Below the pieces are notes generated by a model that saw only the letters and a program-made list of their open reading frames with translations, ran no database searches and was not told the origin of the DNA. From Planctomycetota bacterium (GTDB lineage Bacteria; Planctomycetota; Planctomycetia; Gemmatales; Gemmataceae), in the NCBI GenBank assembly GCA_016191165.1, contig JACPPF010000087.1, positions 62,001 to 126,000 of the forward strand: DNA of 64,000 nucleotides, in the 5' to 3' direction. Shown here piece after piece: positions 27,414 through 35,151 of this stretch. The translations under genes were made by a program, and so were the position numbers. How positions within the stretch are numbered: the first letter of the stretch is position 1; every line of letters starts with the position of its first letter.

Positions 27414-27911
27414 ATCATCCATGCCGGGCTTCAATGGGAACATCTGGTTCCACTTGCTCACTCGATGCGTTCCGGGTCTGCCCTTGCCTGGAGTCTTGCT
27501 CCCATATCCGCTTCCGTTCCATTCGGGTTGGAAATGATTGATGAGAGCGAATTCGGCCGCCCATACGAACCAATCGCTCTCGATCGTCAGAAATTTGCTG
27601 GCCATGTCTGAAATCTCAAGGTTGTCGCGGTTGGCGAGCTTGCCCGAGTGCTCATTGAGCCTCGCCCGTAACGTTCGTTTGCTCTTCGTGGTCGCCTTCG
27701 ACGCCTTCCCGATGTACACCAGTTTCTTCTTCCAGAAGAGCGCGTAAATGCCGCTCTCCTGAGGTGCGACGTTCCGTTGAAGCGGAAGCATTGGGCTCGC
27801 CTCCAGCGTCTCCAGCACCTGATCCCTGATTGCCTTGTCGAGTTTGAACTCAAACCGATGTGGATCTGGCTGTTGAGGCGGGTCGTCTTGTTGACCAGAT
27901 TTTTTCGCCAT
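27369..27911 (-). CDS. Eco29kI-like GIY-YIG restriction endonuclease
   Basis: 180 residues. GIYALFW (54-60) and LVYIGKA (64-70) are the GIY and YIG strands; a conserved Arg (LRARL, about 81-85), Glu120 in AAEFALI and Asn132 in WNGSGYG complete the expected active site. The pattern fits the Eco29kI family of type II enzymes; Eco29kI itself cuts CCGCGG, but the specificity of this relative cannot be read from sequence. The order Vsr, C5 methyltransferase, convergent nuclease makes a self-contained restriction-modification unit. Confidence 0.8.
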   Translation of the reverse strand: MAKKSGQQDDPPQQPDPHRFEFKLDKAIRDQVLETLEASPMLPLQRNVAPQESGIYALFWKKKLVYIGKASKATTKSKRTLRARLNEHSGKLANRDNLEISDMASKFLTIESDWFVWAAEFALINHFQPEWNGSGYGSKTPGKGRPGTHRVSKWNQMFPLKPGMDDSDEVDDDVGGDDPS

Positions 27912-28091
27912 GGGCGTACCCTTTCCCTGGCACGTCCGGACGGGGTACGCTGACCTCGGCGAGAGCGTGCCGGTGCCTTCGTTGGTGCCACGCTCCTACT
28001 GAGTTCATCTCCCCAGATCGGCCTCAGCGGGAACACACGTTCTCGCCTTTCTACAGCTGGTAAAACCGGAAAGCCACGGTAAAATCAGGAC

Positions 28092-28445
28092 ATGGGAATC
28101 GACCTCAAAATCCTGGCCAGCAACTTCCGCGAACGGCGTGGCGAATTGCTATCAACGGCAAGCCTCCGCGCGGACCGCGATCCACGATTGCTGTCGGTTT
28201 TCTCGACGGAGGCCGCGCCATGCATCGTTCAACCGCTCCCTGAAGGACTCAAGGTAGGGCATTATGAGGACGGCGGGTTGCGGTTTGACGACAAGGACCG
28301 CTACGGACGACCGCTGACGTTCACGACTCCCGACGAACTGAAGGCGCTCCGGGATATTGAGGAAATCAACGAATGGAATCGGGCGATCGTTGCGTTCCTA
28401 TTGGCGTTGCCAGCGGACACGAAGATCATCTTGTATTGGTGCTGA
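28092..28445 (+). CDS. hypothetical protein
   Basis: 117 residues, MGIDLKILASNFRERRGE..., with plausible globular composition and ending in WC. No motif known to me. The next gene starts 2 nt after its stop, so the two form a small operon. The mix of charged and aromatic residues argues for a real protein; role unknown. Confidence 0.6.
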   Translation: MGIDLKILASNFRERRGELLSTASLRADRDPRLLSVFSTEAAPCIVQPLPEGLKVGHYEDGGLRFDDKDRYGRPLTFTTPDELKALRDIEEINEWNRAIVAFLLALPADTKIILYWC

Positions 28446-28446
28446 A

Positions 28447-28662
28447 ATGATCCGGTGCTTTTGCTGTGAACGACGCCTCGGACAGAGCGCCGAATCATGT
28501 GGATGCTCGGAGGAGTTTTGCGCGGGCTGCGCCTATTGCTTGAATCACTGCACGTGCGGCGGCGGTGACGGTGCGGACAATCCGTTCATCGCTTATTCCC
28601 AGGCGCCGCGCCACGACTCGAAACAGGATTCGCCGGGGAGGGGACTTGATCGTTCGAGTTGA
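28447..28662 (+). CDS. small cysteine-rich (treble-clef/zinc) protein
   Basis: 71 residues from the ATG at 28447. The first 45 residues hold ten cysteines in CxCC, CxC, CxxC and CxxHC arrangements, consistent with one or two zinc-binding treble clefs or a RING-like fold; the tail is short and unordered. It is translated directly after the preceding gene (2-nt gap). DNA or protein binding is likely; nothing more specific can be said. Confidence 0.55.
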   Translation: MIRCFCCERRLGQSAESCGCSEEFCAGCAYCLNHCTCGGGDGADNPFIAYSQAPRHDSKQDSPGRGLDRSS

Positions 28663-28781
28663 GCCCGTGCCGACAGTCGGGCCGATGGCTTGAAGTGGTA
28701 GCGATCCAACGCAATTGGGTTGCGAAAACGCAGAGCCATTGGCCCTCGTCGCCGACACCCAAGTCTCTGCCACAGCGCATG

Positions 28782-28813
28782 AAAAAGCCCTCGGTCGGGA
28801 GACCGAAGGCTTT
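28782..28813 (-). terminator. rho-independent terminator
   Basis: A stem pairing AAAGCCCTCGGTC with GACCGAAGGCTTT around a GGGA loop; on the minus strand it ends in five T. It is 4 bp past the stop of the 28817-29215 gene. Confidence 0.8.
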
Positions 28814-28816
28814 GTG

Positions 28817-29215
28817 CTACTTTCCGGTAGCTTGCCCGATGGCCTTTCTGCATTTCGTCAGGAGTGCATTGAAGTGGCCGATCATGTCACGCCACTCGTC
28901 GTCGCCACGCCATTCCTTTTCATCGTCCCGCAGTAGGCTGAGGCGATCTTCACAGGTCATCTGAAACAGCTCCGCGAGGTGTAACAATTCAGGAGCGGCG
29001 GCGATGAGACAGGCATTCGCGGCATATTCAGCTTCGTCTTCTGTCCTCTCTTCCGATGTTAGATCATGCTCCGGAGAATTAAACGCTTTGAATATGTACG
29101 CTATCGGTTTTGAGTTTCGGTCTCCGCGCAACTCCCAAACTTCATCCATGTCATCGGTTTCATGAAGTGTCCACGGGTAGTATGTGTGTTCCGATGGTGT
29201 AGGCATCTTTGCCAT
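28817..29215 (-). CDS. phage/plasmid-type hypothetical protein
   Basis: 132 residues. The segment ANACLIAAAPELLHLAEL (about 66-83) is a recurring motif in small phage- and plasmid-encoded proteins of unknown function. The C-terminal third is helical and rich in Asp, Glu and Trp. It has its own terminator, and an 11-bp inverted repeat (29282-29316) lies upstream that may act in its control. Confidence 0.6.
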   Translation of the reverse strand: MAKMPTPSEHTYYPWTLHETDDMDEVWELRGDRNSKPIAYIFKAFNSPEHDLTSEERTEDEAEYAANACLIAAAPELLHLAELFQMTCEDRLSLLRDDEKEWRGDDEWRDMIGHFNALLTKCRKAIGQATGK

Positions 29216-29281
29216 GATGTGGATTGGAAGGAAGTGAAAAAGGCCCGCGAGGGCAACCTGCGGGCCGCAACGCGAAGCCTC

Positions 29282-29316
29282 GCCGTCAAGGTGGAGACTT
29301 GTACTACCTTGACGGC
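29282..29316. promoter_or_regulatory. inverted repeat upstream of a minus-strand gene
   Basis: GCCGTCAAGGT at 29282-29292 and ACCTTGACGGC at 29306-29316 form a perfect 11-bp inverted repeat with a 13-nt spacer. A near copy is at 30706-30744 and one arm recurs at 30236-30246, each upstream of a small minus-strand gene, so it may be an operator for a shared regulator. Confidence 0.5.
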
Positions 29317-29391
29317 ATAGAGGCGAAGCGGTGCGAGGGTGGTGTTGCCATGAGCGGGGCTGTCCTTCCTTCCCTTTCCTAAAATGGCAGC

Positions 29392-29535
29392 ATGCGCATC
29401 ATCGACTGGCTGATCGATGTACTGTATCCACGGAACGGCGAGCCCGACCGTGCCGGCGTGTGGACGAAGCTGCTCGTACTGGCGGCGCTCGGTGGGCTTA
29501 TGGGTATCGGCATTCTTGCGAGTTGGCGGTGCTGA
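29392..29535 (+). CDS. small predicted membrane protein
   Basis: 47 residues: MRIIDWLIDVLYP, a charged linker, then one hydrophobic helix (LLVLAALGGLMGIGILA) and a short WRC end. The layout of a single membrane segment is convincing but there is no strong ribosome-binding site, so expression is uncertain. Nothing else was seen in the 29216-29600 gap apart from the inverted repeat. Confidence 0.4.
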   Translation: MRIIDWLIDVLYPRNGEPDRAGVWTKLLVLAALGGLMGIGILASWRC

Positions 29536-29600
29536 AGGGATGAGACCCCAGCGAGAATCGTGTGCCCGCTTCGCCCATGTTTTACCGTGGGTGCGACCAC

Positions 29601-29631
29601 AAAAAAAGCCCCCGCGTGGATAGCGGGGGCT
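29601..29631 (-). terminator. rho-independent terminator
   Basis: A 9-bp perfect G+C stem (AGCCCCCGC with GCGGGGGCT) and seven T on the minus strand, 14 bp past the stop of the ArdC-N-like gene. Confidence 0.85.
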
Positions 29632-29644
29632 ATCGGCCTCGGGC

Positions 29645-30037
29645 CTACGCTTTCTTCTCGACTTGAGGAAGAGCGAAAACGAACGCTCGCGCCGGGCGGG
29701 AACCGACGACTTTCTCGTCGCCGGTCGTCGCGTCTTTCTCGGTCACCGGGACCTTGGTGAAGACGCGGATCGCCTTCTCGCCTTTCTTGACGCGGTAGCC
29801 GCGTTGGTTCCATGCCTTGAGGGTCAAGACATTGACGTAGGGCTGACACTGGTCGGCCCAGTCCGGGAACCGCGCCTTAACGGCGTCGAGGACGATCTTC
29901 GAATTCAGTGCGCTGACGTTGTCCTTGTAGGGGACGCCGAGCGTGACGGTGGGGGACGCTCCAGCGGAATTCGTGGGCGCTAGAGTGGGCACGACGATCT
30001 GTGCCTGGGCCGGTGATGTAGGCGAAAGGTTCGCCAT
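29645..30037 (-). CDS. ArdC N-terminal-like ssDNA-binding protein
   Basis: 130 residues from the ATG at 30037. After a low-complexity N-terminus (about 45 residues rich in Pro, Thr and Ala), the core VNVLTLKAWNQRGYRVKKGEKAIRVF...RPARAFVFALPQVE matches the pattern of the ArdC N-terminal domain, which binds single-stranded DNA and, in the full antirestriction protein, protects incoming plasmid DNA. The C-terminal metallopeptidase domain of ArdC is absent. A role in protecting or handling transferred single-stranded DNA suits the surrounding plasmid functions. Confidence 0.65.
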   Translation of the reverse strand: MANLSPTSPAQAQIVVPTLAPTNSAGASPTVTLGVPYKDNVSALNSKIVLDAVKARFPDWADQCQPYVNVLTLKAWNQRGYRVKKGEKAIRVFTKVPVTEKDATTGDEKVVGSRPARAFVFALPQVEKKA

Positions 30038-30450
30038 AAAGAAAAAAGAAAAAGAAATAAAGCGCCTCGGCCGCGTCCGCGTGGATGCGTCGAAGCGCCG
30101 TCTCTCAAGCCGGCCGCATGGCCCGCAGTCAAGAGAGCGAGCGGCGCGGTGATCCCGCAGGTTTGCGAGGCCCTTCCTTCTGTTCTCATCCAGTGACGGC
30201 CGAAGCAAACCTCTTGCGCGGTCACCCCGCGAGCGACCTTGACGGCATCAGGGCACCGGCCGGCTACAATGCGGAAGCTGCGAGCAATTGAGTGGGAAAC
30301 AGAACATCGTACCGCATACAGTTGTCCCGCGCGCATCGGATGCCTCGCCTTGGCCGTGCATCGGCGCTTCAGGGGAACGAAGTGTCCGGGTGGGCGGGAC
30401 CATGCGTACGCGTGCAAAGATGCCCGGCGCCCTACGTGCCGGCGCCAAGA
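30038..30450. other. intergenic stretch
   Basis: No convincing gene. It should contain the control region of the ArdC-like gene and carries one copy of ACCTTGACGGC (30236-30246), shared with the inverted repeats at 29282 and 30706. Confidence 0.4.
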
Positions 30451-30633
30451 TCATCGACCGGTGATGAGTCTCTTCCAAAGCGGCCCCTTATTTTGCCCGA
30501 TGGCCGCGTCTTGCACGTCTCGGATGAAGCTCTCAGGATGCTCCTTCATCGATGCGCACATTTGCTTCATCGCGTCGGCCTTCGAGGAAGCCTGGATGTT
30601 CCGGGCATATTCAAAACGGATGCGGTACAGCAT
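30451..30633 (-). CDS. small hypothetical protein
   Basis: 60 residues from an ATG at 30633. MLYRIRFEYARNIQASSKADAMKQM... looks like one strand and two helices; it ends in RLITGR. The frame is open much further upstream but as low-quality sequence. There is no clear ribosome-binding site. An inverted repeat (30706-30744) precedes it, as for the gene at 28817-29215. Function unknown. Confidence 0.45.
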   Translation of the reverse strand: MLYRIRFEYARNIQASSKADAMKQMCASMKEHPESFIRDVQDAAIGQNKGPLWKRLITGR

Positions 30634-30705
30634 GGAAATGGAGGGAAGGAAGTAGAAGGCGGCGGATCGCTCCGCAGCAGCCGGGCCGCAGCACGCCGTG
30701 GCGCA

Positions 30706-30744
30706 GCGGTCAAGGTGGAGACCCGCAGGTACGACCTTGACGGC
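30706..30744. promoter_or_regulatory. inverted repeat, second copy
   Basis: GCGGTCAAGGT (30706-30716) and ACCTTGACGGC (30734-30744), 11 bp with one mismatch and a 17-nt spacer that shares GGAGAC with the copy at 29282-29316. Confidence 0.5.
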
Positions 30745-31093
30745 GAGCAGGCGTGCTACCATCGCGCGGCTGTGAGCGGGGGGGGGGAACAGAACACCAA
30801 CAGAACAAATACATATTGGTGGGGCGACTTGCCGGTTCAGCGTCGTGCTGAAGCGGCGCGACGCGAGCGGTGCGCAAGCGAGCGGCGCGGGTGCAGGGTG
30901 CGGACACCCTGCTTGCATTTCCGGAACCGATCACCCGAAGCGCCCCGGGTTGGACAGGCGAAGTGAACGGAGTGAACAAGCTTCAAAAGGCAGAAATGCA
31001 AGCAGGGGGTCGAGCGAGGCTCCGACGAGCGAGAGCCCCCTGCACCTAAGTCGCTGGCGGGAAAACACTTACAAAACATGATACAAAAACAAC

Positions 31094-31160
31094 GTGTTCC
31101 CTTTGGTTGTTTCCCGATGGAACACTTTCGGGAACACCTTTTGAAACAACTTAGGGAACA
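31094..31160. repeat. A+T-rich cluster of GGGAACA motifs
   Basis: GTGTTCCC (31094-31101) is the inverted match of GGGAACAC (31130-31137), and further related motifs lie at about 31109-31115 and 31154-31160, in a short A+T-rich island within G+C-rich DNA. It could be an operator or initiator-binding site. No gene was found between 30634 and 31254. Confidence 0.4.
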
Positions 31161-31254
31161 GGTTTCTCATCGTTCGTGTGCGATTGATTTTGGCGGCGAT
31201 CGGGGGTCGAAAGGCCTTCTTGCCGACCTGGATCGCTTCACATAGGTTGCCGCC

Positions 31255-31533
31255 ATGCGTCTATTTCTTTCGCTGGCGATTTGCATTCCCGCTGGTCTAT
31301 TCATGGGCCTGTGCGCTGCGTATGACAGCGGCGCCACGGATCCATACTTACAAGTGGGCCTTGGCGGATTGCTGGGGCTGGTAATGGGCCTCGGCATCGG
31401 CGGATGCCAGCGCTTTGCGGATGTGGTTTACCCTGGGAGCGATGACGATGGAAAGTCCCGTGAAAGTGATCGACCGCATCAAGATCATTCTGGACGACTG
31501 CCCAGGGATTACGGCGAAGGAAGTGGTCGCTAA
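31255..31533 (+). CDS. small predicted membrane protein
   Basis: 92 residues. Residues 2-22 (RLFLSLAICIPAGLFMGLCAA) and about 33-50 (VGLGGLLGLVMGLGIGG) are two hydrophobic segments, followed by a charged tail. The tail overlaps the next gene out of frame by 92 bp, so the last 30 residues may be an accident of the overlap. Similar in style to the single-segment protein at 29392. Function unknown. Confidence 0.45.
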   Translation: MRLFLSLAICIPAGLFMGLCAAYDSGATDPYLQVGLGGLLGLVMGLGIGGCQRFADVVYPGSDDDGKSRESDRPHQDHSGRLPRDYGEGSGR

Positions 31534-31624
31534 ACTTTCGCAAATGGGCATCGCTGTAACCGAGGGCTTTGTCACGTCGGTGCAGGTCATGTTGGAAGAT
31601 CGTCAAAAGCCCAAGACAACATGA
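31442..31624 (+). CDS. small winged-helix-like protein
   Basis: 60 residues from the ATG at 31442 (GGGAG just upstream). KVIDRIKIILDDCPGITAKEVVAKLSQMGIAVTEGFVTSVQVMLEDR has the helix pattern of a small winged helix-turn-helix, with the ITAKEV turn as in MarR/resolvase-like modules. It may be a regulator of the adjacent plasmid genes. Confidence 0.45.
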   Translation: MTMESPVKVIDRIKIILDDCPGITAKEVVAKLSQMGIAVTEGFVTSVQVMLEDRQKPKTT

Positions 31625-31673
31625 TACCGCAATCGGCGACGGAGCCGTGGCCGCAGAGCATGGGCTGTATTGG

Positions 31674-32582
31674 TCACGGCTTCACGAACGGGCTTCGGAG
31701 AATGGGACGAGCATCGCCCGCGACAGTTTTCCAAATGGGGGCGGAAAGAAGACGCTCCGGTTTCATGTCATGCAGGACTGCCAGGCGGACGTGCTCGGCG
31801 CCCTGTAGGTTCTTGATCGCCTCGCGGATGTTGTGAAGGCGTTCTTCGGATTGCGTCACGAAAAACACGCGCACGGCGGGGCGGTCCACGTCGGGCCAGT
31901 GCTTCCGGTAGACGGCGGTCGCCAGGAGTGCGTGGAAACCGGGGATTTTTCCGGCGACCTGTGTCAGAGTTTCCGTCGAGCGATCGTATTCCCAATATAC
32001 GAGTAGGGCGGCTTCGCCCTGGCCGCTTGGATGCGGGATGCGAAGGCAGCACGATGCGTCCGGCCAGCAGGACGCGTAACCGCCATCGGGCGTCAGCAGC
32101 TTCTCGCACAGGATGAATCGCTCGGAAAACTTCGCTTCGAAGTGAACGTTGGGGACCGTGTCATATTCCCCGATCCAGCGTGGCTTCTGAAGTCGTTGCA
32201 GGCCGCAGGCGTCGTTGACGGTGAGGCGAAGCTTCGCAACCCCAAGGCGGTGCATCACGGTCTCTGGCCTCAGCTCCTTGTTTGAGAAGTGTAAATCGCT
32301 ACGACCGGTCATCTCCTGAAGAAGCTCTGCTCCTCGTTCTGTGAGTCGAAAGAGACGGCGCGGCCTGCCGCTTCGTTCCATCGCGAAGGAAACCGACACG
32401 GAAATCGGGAGGAGAATATCGTGTGCGCAGAAAAGCCGAAGGCGACGAAGGCAGGCTTTCCCCGAATGATCGGCCGGGAAGTGCCGCTCCCAGAGCGTTT
32501 CAACGTCGAGGAGCCCGACCTCGCCGATTTCGGACAGGACTGATACGTCACGCGAGTTCACCCGAATTGCTTTGATCGTCAT
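31674..32582 (-). CDS. replication-relaxation family protein (second)
   Basis: 302 residues with GAGGAGG before the ATG. An N-terminal winged helix (SRDVSVLSEIGEVGLLDVETLW..., about 10-100) and a nuclease-like C-terminal half (LLVYWEYDRSTET, VFFVTQS) match the Replic_Relax pattern. It has the same length as the copy at 5013-5921 but is strongly diverged. It is the last gene of the nine-gene minus-strand operon and follows a VirD4-like ATPase by 10 bp, as expected for a mobilisation module. Confidence 0.7.
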   Translation of the reverse strand: MTIKAIRVNSRDVSVLSEIGEVGLLDVETLWERHFPADHSGKACLRRLRLFCAHDILLPISVSVSFAMERSGRPRRLFRLTERGAELLQEMTGRSDLHFSNKELRPETVMHRLGVAKLRLTVNDACGLQRLQKPRWIGEYDTVPNVHFEAKFSERFILCEKLLTPDGGYASCWPDASCCLRIPHPSGQGEAALLVYWEYDRSTETLTQVAGKIPGFHALLATAVYRKHWPDVDRPAVRVFFVTQSEERLHNIREAIKNLQGAEHVRLAVLHDMKPERLLSAPIWKTVAGDARPILRSPFVKP

Positions 32583-32592
32583 GGAAGCCTCC

Positions 32593-34485
32593 TCATATCG
32601 CGAGCGGGGAGCGTGGATCGTCGTCCGGCTTGTCTTCCTCGGCGACGTTAGGAGCCGGGAGAATGCGTGCTTGCCGTTGCCGTTCGATCAGGAGCGCCGA
32701 TAGGTGCCGGGCAAGCGATTGCAGAAACTGTACGCGTTCAGCTTGGATCGACGCCGGCGAGCCGTATTCGGGGCGGGCGAGGACGGTTTCCGTGAGTGCC
32801 TGCAGTTTCTTCCGTCCGAACTTCGGCGTGCGGAGAAACGGCTGCTTTGGCAGCGGGAAGGCGACGCGCATCGTCCCCTTGCCGGCGATGTAGAGAAACG
32901 CCGTGCCGATGGGGAAGCCGGCGATGGCGCTCGCGGCCTGGCTGTATTGCTCTTCGGTCGTGAAGAACTGCACGCTAGTGACGATGTCGCGGACGACAAT
33001 GCGGGGCACGAGCGTTTGCTTAAAAGTCCGGCTGCCGCCGCGGCTGTTGGTTCTCGCCCAGTTCGCCGTGGTTGTATGCGTTTGGCCTTGAGCCGCCGAC
33101 GCGCTGGAACTTGTGCCGCTGGTGTCCGCCCGCGCCTCGCCGACGGTCCGGCGTAGCGTTTCTTCATCGCGTGTCTGCGTCCGCGTCGTGCCGTGGTCGT
33201 CGCGGCGGCCCTGCGTCTCGGTCGTTGTCGCGGTGGTGCCATTCGCCTCGGCCCCGCCCTGCTGGTCGCCTTGCTGCCAGTTTTCGGCCGTGTCTTCGAG
33301 AAGCACGATGTCGTGGCCGTCTTGAAACTGCATCGGCTGCCGCTGGACGTGCTTCACCTTGGTCGGCGACAACTCCGGCAGCTTCACGAGCTTGCCGAAG
33401 TAGGTCGCATCGACTTCGTTCTGATGCCGGAAGAGGATATGCACGCGGCAGGCACCGGTGAGGGCATTCAGCAGCTTATCTTGCGTGCCATCCGGAAAGA
33501 ACTGCGTGCCAGCGTGGGCGCAGCAGAAATGCAGACGGAATTTCCGGACCTGGGTGACGCTTTCCCGGATCAGATTTGCCGACGCCGCAAAGATGGGAAG
33601 CTCGTCGACGAACACGCCGAATGGCCGACGCTGTCCGCGCGGGGTGTTGTAGGCGGCGAAGAGAAATTCGGAGAGCCAGACGTTGGCGAGAATCTCGCGA
33701 TCTTCGTCGCGAAGAACGCCGCCGGGCTCCAAGTTAATAATGACGATGGCGCCTTCCTGAATCAAACGCTGCGCATCGAGGACCGCTCCCAGTTTGCCTA
33801 ACGCCAGTTCGATGAACGGGTTTTTCAGCAGCCCCAGGAAGCGGTTCTTCGTCGAGGCGATGAGGTCTTCGCGGTCAATGAAGCGCATCTCGCCAAGTTC
33901 CTGGAGTTCGAGCTGCGCGATCGGATCGGGGGCGAGCTGCGTGAGCGGGTAATAGATCGGGCTACGGGGATCGAAGAAGTGCCGAACGTCGGGGATCGTG
34001 AGTTGCGCGAGGCCAAGGGTTTCGAGATACCAACTCGTGAACTTGAAGAGCACGGGTTTGGAATTGAAGTCCTTTTCGCCCCAGCAATGAAGCAGGATTT
34101 TACCGCAGTGGCCGGCCTTCTTGAGGACGCGAGCGCGCCAGGTGAGGGGATCAAGTCCTTCCGGATTGACGGCAAGGGGATTCACGCCGGCGATGATGCC
34201 GCCCTGGGCGGGATGGACGATGACGACGGGACGACGGTGACACTCTGGCAAATTGGCGCAGAATGCCTCCATGTCGTTTGCAGAATCGCCGTGCGGATCA
34301 ATCAGGAGGAAACCTGGCCCGTCCGGTTTCATGGCAAGTCGCTGCATGAGAAGCTGCTGCACGCACGACTTGCCGGTGCCGGAATCTCCACTGACCTGGA
34401 TGCCTCCGGCGCTTTCGTCAAAGAGCACGTCGAGATTCAGAAAGGCCGACTGGCTCATCCGCGAATTGATATCTGAACGTTGCAC
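32593..34485 (-). CDS. VirD4/TraG-like transfer ATPase (second)
   Basis: 630 residues from a GTG at 34485 (GGAGG upstream). Walker A SGDSGTGKS is at about residues 32-40 and the Walker B-like LLIDPHGDS at about 60-68, followed by a second acidic motif GVFVDELPIF (about 285-295). The region around 430-500 is a Gln/Thr/Arg-rich low-complexity linker. It lacks the long N-terminal domain of the ATPase at 2583-4877, so the two are not recent copies. It probably pumps DNA, working with the replication-relaxation protein encoded downstream; it is unusual in being transcribed with ubiquitin-system-like genes. Confidence 0.75.
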   Translation of the reverse strand: MQRSDINSRMSQSAFLNLDVLFDESAGGIQVSGDSGTGKSCVQQLLMQRLAMKPDGPGFLLIDPHGDSANDMEAFCANLPECHRRPVVIVHPAQGGIIAGVNPLAVNPEGLDPLTWRARVLKKAGHCGKILLHCWGEKDFNSKPVLFKFTSWYLETLGLAQLTIPDVRHFFDPRSPIYYPLTQLAPDPIAQLELQELGEMRFIDREDLIASTKNRFLGLLKNPFIELALGKLGAVLDAQRLIQEGAIVIINLEPGGVLRDEDREILANVWLSEFLFAAYNTPRGQRRPFGVFVDELPIFAASANLIRESVTQVRKFRLHFCCAHAGTQFFPDGTQDKLLNALTGACRVHILFRHQNEVDATYFGKLVKLPELSPTKVKHVQRQPMQFQDGHDIVLLEDTAENWQQGDQQGGAEANGTTATTTETQGRRDDHGTTRTQTRDEETLRRTVGEARADTSGTSSSASAAQGQTHTTTANWARTNSRGGSRTFKQTLVPRIVVRDIVTSVQFFTTEEQYSQAASAIAGFPIGTAFLYIAGKGTMRVAFPLPKQPFLRTPKFGRKKLQALTETVLARPEYGSPASIQAERVQFLQSLARHLSALLIERQRQARILPAPNVAEEDKPDDDPRSPLAI

Positions 34486-34491
34486 AACTGC

Positions 34492-35139
34492 TTATCCTCC
34501 AACTGCTTGCCCCGGCTCTTGCTGGCCCAGGTTTTCGAGAGCTTCGCGGAAACGGGTTTTCTCGGCTTCGAGAAGCTGCTCGCGAGTTTCGGCATCGAGA
34601 CCGGGGACAGCGCGAAGAGCGTCCATGCGCCGCTGGTGTTCTCGTTGCAGCTGGACCAAACCTGCGGAATATGACACGGGCTGTTGGGTATTTGACGGCA
34701 AATGTCCTTCCGCCTCGTCGCGGATGTAGTCGGCTTCGAACGTATCGACACCCAGAGCTTGGACAAGCGTTTGCAGCGATTCGAGCAGCACGGCGGGATC
34801 GCCTCCGTCCGCAAGTCGGTCGGCGAAACGCCGCACGAGGCGAGGTCGGAATCGACGGAACTGCCGCTGACGGAAGGCCAAGGGAACATCCTGCGCCTGG
34901 GCGGCCCAGGATGCGGCGCGGCGAAAATCAGGCGCCTCGGCAAGCTTGAACAGTGCGACCTGGAGCGCACGCGCTTTCTGGTTGAGTCGGCGAAGGTTTT
35001 CACGTTGCCTCAGTTCGATCGGGGAGAGCAGGTGCTGAGTGACGCCCCTGCCAACAGGGGTTGCCACCATCCACCGGATTATCCAGTAGCCGGCATACGC
35101 CACGGCGCCCAGGGTTGCCAATCCGCAAAGTATCTCCAT
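34492..35139 (-). CDS. membrane-anchored helical protein of the transfer operon
   Basis: 215 residues. Residues 3-20 (ILCGLATLGAVAYAGYWII) form one N-terminal membrane anchor; the rest is helical, rich in Arg, Gln and Glu and probably coiled coil in its last third. GAGGTGG precedes the start. It lies between the E1-like gene (12-bp gap) and the VirD4-like ATPase (6-bp gap), so it could tether the ATPase or its substrate to the membrane. No family recognised. Confidence 0.65.
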   Translation of the reverse strand: MEILCGLATLGAVAYAGYWIIRWMVATPVGRGVTQHLLSPIELRQRENLRRLNQKARALQVALFKLAEAPDFRRAASWAAQAQDVPLAFRQRQFRRFRPRLVRRFADRLADGGDPAVLLESLQTLVQALGVDTFEADYIRDEAEGHLPSNTQQPVSYSAGLVQLQREHQRRMDALRAVPGLDAETREQLLEAEKTRFREALENLGQQEPGQAVGG

Positions 35140-35151
35140 GTTCCACCTCTT

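Noticed and set aside
30778-30787. run of ten G
   Set aside because: Non-coding and a common site of sequencing error; no functional meaning assigned.
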